From positions 1 through 39,223 of the forward strand of contig NZ_JAOPFU010000040.1 of the NCBI RefSeq assembly GCF_025515275.1: DNA of 39,223 nt, read 5' to 3'. Under the pieces are notes generated by a model. The model had not been told where the DNA came from. It worked only from the letters and a program-made list of their open reading frames with translations, and did no database searches. Below, in pieces: positions 37,136-39,223 of the stretch; within the stretch, counting starts at the first letter, position 1, and each line of letters opens with the position of its first letter. The translations under genes and the position numbers were made by a program. Source of the DNA: Catenovulum sp. 2E275 (lineage in GTDB: Bacteria; Pseudomonadota; Gammaproteobacteria; Enterobacterales; Alteromonadaceae).

Positions 37136-37243
37136 TAATAAAGAATAAATACATTGTATAAATCTAAAGCCTGTGGCAAAAATAAAGTACACTAAATTAA
37201 AAACCAAACAAATAAGTTCGATATTTTAATCTCACATATTTTT

Positions 37244-37591
37244 ATGAATAAAAAACTAGATAAGAAAATTATTAAACAACTCACTAAAGTCTGTCATACC
37301 GCACAAATAGAGATACATGGGTTTGAATGGTTAACCCACTTAGTTGATCTACAAAATCCAGATAAGAGTTTAACCGTTATCTGCGTATTTAATACAGACG
37401 AAAGCTTACTTTCAGCTAAAAATAAAGGCCTCTTAGAACAACTAAATCAATGGATAATGAAAGAGTTGGGAGATATTGGTATTAAATTACATAAACCCAA
37501 GTTACAAATTGAATTTGATACTGAACAAGCCTGTGAAGCTCAGCATCAGGGTAACTGGGAAAAGCGGCTTATAAAACACAGATTAAATTAA
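37244..37591 (+). CDS. Small conserved-looking protein, 115 residues
   Basis: Soluble cytoplasmic protein without signal peptide or membrane segment. The layout looks alpha/beta: an N-terminal helix (KKIIKQLTKVCHTAQIEI), then FEWLTHLV, a strand (SLTVICVFNTDESLL), a helix (LLEQLNQWIMKEL) and a strand (KLQIEFDTEQAC). I recall similar short proteins in Alteromonadales genomes, sometimes labelled Fis-family regulator, but no Fis-type helix-turn-helix is visible here and I do not adopt that name. No clear ribosome binding site precedes the ATG. It converges on the GH28-like gene and is not obviously part of a polysaccharide operon. Confidence 0.65.
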   Translation: MNKKLDKKIIKQLTKVCHTAQIEIHGFEWLTHLVDLQNPDKSLTVICVFNTDESLLSAKNKGLLEQLNQWIMKELGDIGIKLHKPKLQIEFDTEQACEAQHQGNWEKRLIKHRLN

Positions 37592-37598
37592 AAAGTAT

Positions 37599-37617
37599 GG
37601 GCGCGTTATACACGCCC
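37599..37617 (-). terminator. Terminator between convergent genes
   Basis: GGGCG and CGCCC pair (with one more G-C pair across a mismatch) around a short AT loop. On the minus strand ATACTTTTTAATTT follows, so it best serves the GH28-like gene, which ends at 37631. Confidence 0.7.
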
Positions 37618-37630
37618 TAACCTTAATTGA

Positions 37631-39013
37631 TTATTTCACTGTCACGTTTTCAACAAAATTGCCAATTTGAATGTCTTTTTTGGTTAGTTTTTTTCCACCA
37701 AGCGTTACATTTTCAATTAAAATATTGCGCACATTTTGCTGCGCTGAATACCCTTCAATCACAGATGGATTCAACCCAATCGTATCGCCGCTAAACTCAA
37801 TATTTCGCACTGTGACATCACGGATGCCTCTGCCCGGTTTATGCGAGTATTTATCGTTAAACAGAGTTCTAAAATTAAACAGCATGCCTTCTTGCACATC
37901 TTCAATTCTGAAATCTTCAAACCGGATATTCTGCACTAAAATATCATCACTATTACTAATGGCCATCACCCCCTGATAATTTCTGTCGTCCTCATCATGG
38001 CCTAATACATCTATATTTTTAAAGTGGATATTTTCAACCGTTTCCGCTGAGTTAGGATTACCGTGCAAGCCAATATTAATTGGGTGTGCAATATCAACCC
38101 ATAAAGTTGAGTTTGTTACCTTAATATTTTTTGAGTCACCGTAATAATCCCAGCGGTGACCATAAATCGCAATCGCATCATCTGAGGTGCGTAAAAATAC
38201 ATTGTCAATTTCAACATCTGAGCAAGACATCATATCAATGCCATCTGTCCAAGGTTTAGCACTAAAGCTTTTTAATGACGAAATATTAATCTGGCTGGAT
38301 TGCCCACAAAATACAGTGTAATGGTCAGGATTACGAACAATAGGTCCATCAATTGTAATATTCTGACTGTAAGTAATTTCAAAACCTCGCTCAGGATGAT
38401 TAATAATTCCAGGCCCGATAATTTGCACATTTTTAGCTTGGTTAATTAATATTTTTCCTTGTAATACTGCGCCGCCGTGTAAATACACTAAAGTATTAGA
38501 CGGAATTTCAAAGTAATCTTTACCTTCAGGTTCGTGCAAACCCGCTTCAAAAACCATTAAGTTTTGCTGAGCCGTTTTTGGCTGGCTATATGTTTTATCA
38601 GCAAAAATATGCAAGTTATGCAGGCGATCGCCATTAAATTCAATCGATAAATATTGTGGTTTGCTCATTGTAAAATAAGCCGTATTGCCTTTTATTTCAC
38701 TACGAACCTGTTTTGATAAAGGACGAATATCCAGCGAATTAACTTGGCCGTTATTTTTGGTAACGGCTAATTCTACTGGTTTATCCATAGTAAAATTAAC
38801 CATGCTCGCATTTTGCGGGTTATCTAAATCAACCTGAACATTGTATTCATACAAATCTTGCCACGGCTGACCCGGCTCGCGTACTCTAACGGTAAAATCG
38901 TCATTATGATTTTTATATAACATGGCTCTGGGCACATCATAAGTTTCCAGCGCGCTGGCATTAAAGCCAGCACCTGCAAGTAATATCAAACTAATAACCG
39001 TTAAAGCTTTCAT
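37631..39013 (-). CDS. GH28-like right-handed beta-helix glycoside hydrolase
   Basis: Secreted enzyme, signal peptide ending near residue 20 (LILLAGAGFNASA). Residues about 22-140 look like an N-terminal beta-sandwich; a pectin-lyase-type beta-helix follows (LVYLHGGAVLQGKILI, VQIIGPGIIN). The GH28 catalytic triad appears kept: D257 in WTDGID, D278-D279 in SDDAIAIYG, 21 residues apart as for D180/D201-D202 of fungal polygalacturonase II. IGLHG (H317) may replace the GHG motif, though it is further away than usual, and the RIK motif is missing. GH28 members act on polygalacturonan or rhamnogalacturonan; an N-terminal sandwich before a beta-helix is also typical of GH49-type dextranases, so the substrate is open. 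A good AAGGGG precedes the ATG. Confidence 0.78.
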   Translation of the reverse strand: MKALTVISLILLAGAGFNASALETYDVPRAMLYKNHNDDFTVRVREPGQPWQDLYEYNVQVDLDNPQNASMVNFTMDKPVELAVTKNNGQVNSLDIRPLSKQVRSEIKGNTAYFTMSKPQYLSIEFNGDRLHNLHIFADKTYSQPKTAQQNLMVFEAGLHEPEGKDYFEIPSNTLVYLHGGAVLQGKILINQAKNVQIIGPGIINHPERGFEITYSQNITIDGPIVRNPDHYTVFCGQSSQINISSLKSFSAKPWTDGIDMMSCSDVEIDNVFLRTSDDAIAIYGHRWDYYGDSKNIKVTNSTLWVDIAHPINIGLHGNPNSAETVENIHFKNIDVLGHDEDDRNYQGVMAISNSDDILVQNIRFEDFRIEDVQEGMLFNFRTLFNDKYSHKPGRGIRDVTVRNIEFSGDTIGLNPSVIEGYSAQQNVRNILIENVTLGGKKLTKKDIQIGNFVENVTVK

Positions 39014-39059
39014 ATTTTCCCCTTTATTATTTTTAGTTAGCCCAAAATTGTTTTATTTA

Positions 39060-39079
39060 ACCTCAACTCGGGTTAAGGT
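39060..39079. promoter_or_regulatory. Imperfect 20-base palindrome upstream of the GH28-like gene
   Basis: ACCTCAACTCGGGTTAAGGT matches its own reverse complement at 16 of 20 positions, centred on CG, 46 bases before the start codon. Central CG dyads are typical of LacI-family operators. The regulator is unknown and is not encoded in the window. Confidence 0.45.
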
Positions 39080-39112
39080 GTATTCTAACTAATTGAATTA
39101 TTTAACCTTATA

Positions 39113-39223
39113 ATTCCACATGGTTTCCAACGAGAATTTTTTTGTGCGGACAAGGCAAATTCACGCGTCAATAGCTAGTCTCGGCTTTAGTTCCGACGTC
39201 GCTCTACCTCCCCCATCCATGGG
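39113..39223. repeat. Possible intergenic repeat cut by the window end
   Basis: The composition changes here to more GC-rich, structured sequence with GTGCGGACAAGGC, a small TCGG/CCGA hairpin and a terminal CCCAT-CC-ATGGG palindrome at the very edge. It carries no gene. It resembles the style of the composite element at 20-215 but not its sequence. The edge prevents judging its full extent. Confidence 0.35.

Noticed and set aside
37244-37591. Fis-family transcription regulator label for the 115-residue protein
   Set aside because: No Fis-type C-terminal helix-turn-helix is visible; the alpha/beta layout differs.
1-39223. CRISPR array, prophage, toxin-antitoxin or defence island
   Set aside because: No regularly spaced repeats, integrase, transposase, restriction, toxin or phage structural genes were seen; all larger genes fit metabolic, transport or matrix roles.

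Overview
The window looks like chromosomal DNA from an AT-rich, polysaccharide-degrading marine gammaproteobacterium. An Alteromonadales-type genus is the best guess; no rRNA is present to fix the taxon. The evidence is the mix of genes: two large TonB-dependent receptors, an E. coli-type cellulose secretion cluster, a PotABCD polyamine importer, HU, helicase IV, and pectin-type enzymes and a KDG kinase. No phage, transposase, integrase, tRNA, rRNA or CRISPR array was seen.

Layout. 1-467: non-coding leader holding two back-to-back imperfect inverted repeats (20-215), then an iron-type promoter. 468-7264: IutA-like siderophore receptor, a soluble PAS-PAS chemoreceptor-type protein resembling BdlA, and, convergent to it, a 1000-residue receptor probably for an oligosaccharide, with palindromic operator candidates upstream. 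7715-10210: an unrecognised 263-residue protein, 2-keto-3-deoxygluconate kinase (KdgK) and HU.

10549-24712: one same-strand, mostly overlapping cluster in the order bcsE-bcsF-bcsG-(bcsR position)-bcsQ-bcsA-bcsB-bcsZ-bcsC. This is a complete type II (E. coli-like) cellulose synthase and secretion system with phosphoethanolamine modification. BcsA/B make and extrude glucan under c-di-GMP control, BcsE binds c-di-GMP through an RxGD motif, BcsF/G add phosphoethanolamine, BcsZ trims, and BcsC is the outer-membrane exit. E. coli keeps bcsEFG and bcsRQABZC divergent; here they are colinear. bcsF (57 codons) is buried between two longer genes.

24690-30779 (minus strand): helicase IV, whose 3' end overlaps the end of bcsC, then potA-potB-potC-potD, whose first gene has no ATG start. 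31175-34433: tandem paralogous Sel1-repeat proteins, the downstream copy broken by a one-base frameshift. 34630-39013: a pectinesterase-like lipoprotein, a small conserved-looking protein and a GH28-like glycosidase. With KdgK and the 1000-residue receptor, these suggest pectin or related polyuronate use, dispersed rather than in one tight locus.

I see no convincingly new multi-gene system. The most useful observations are the colinear bcs cluster with a divergent small protein at the bcsR position, the reconstructable frameshift, the unassigned palindromic operators, the composite inverted repeats, and the unusual catalytic surroundings in the pectinesterase-like protein.
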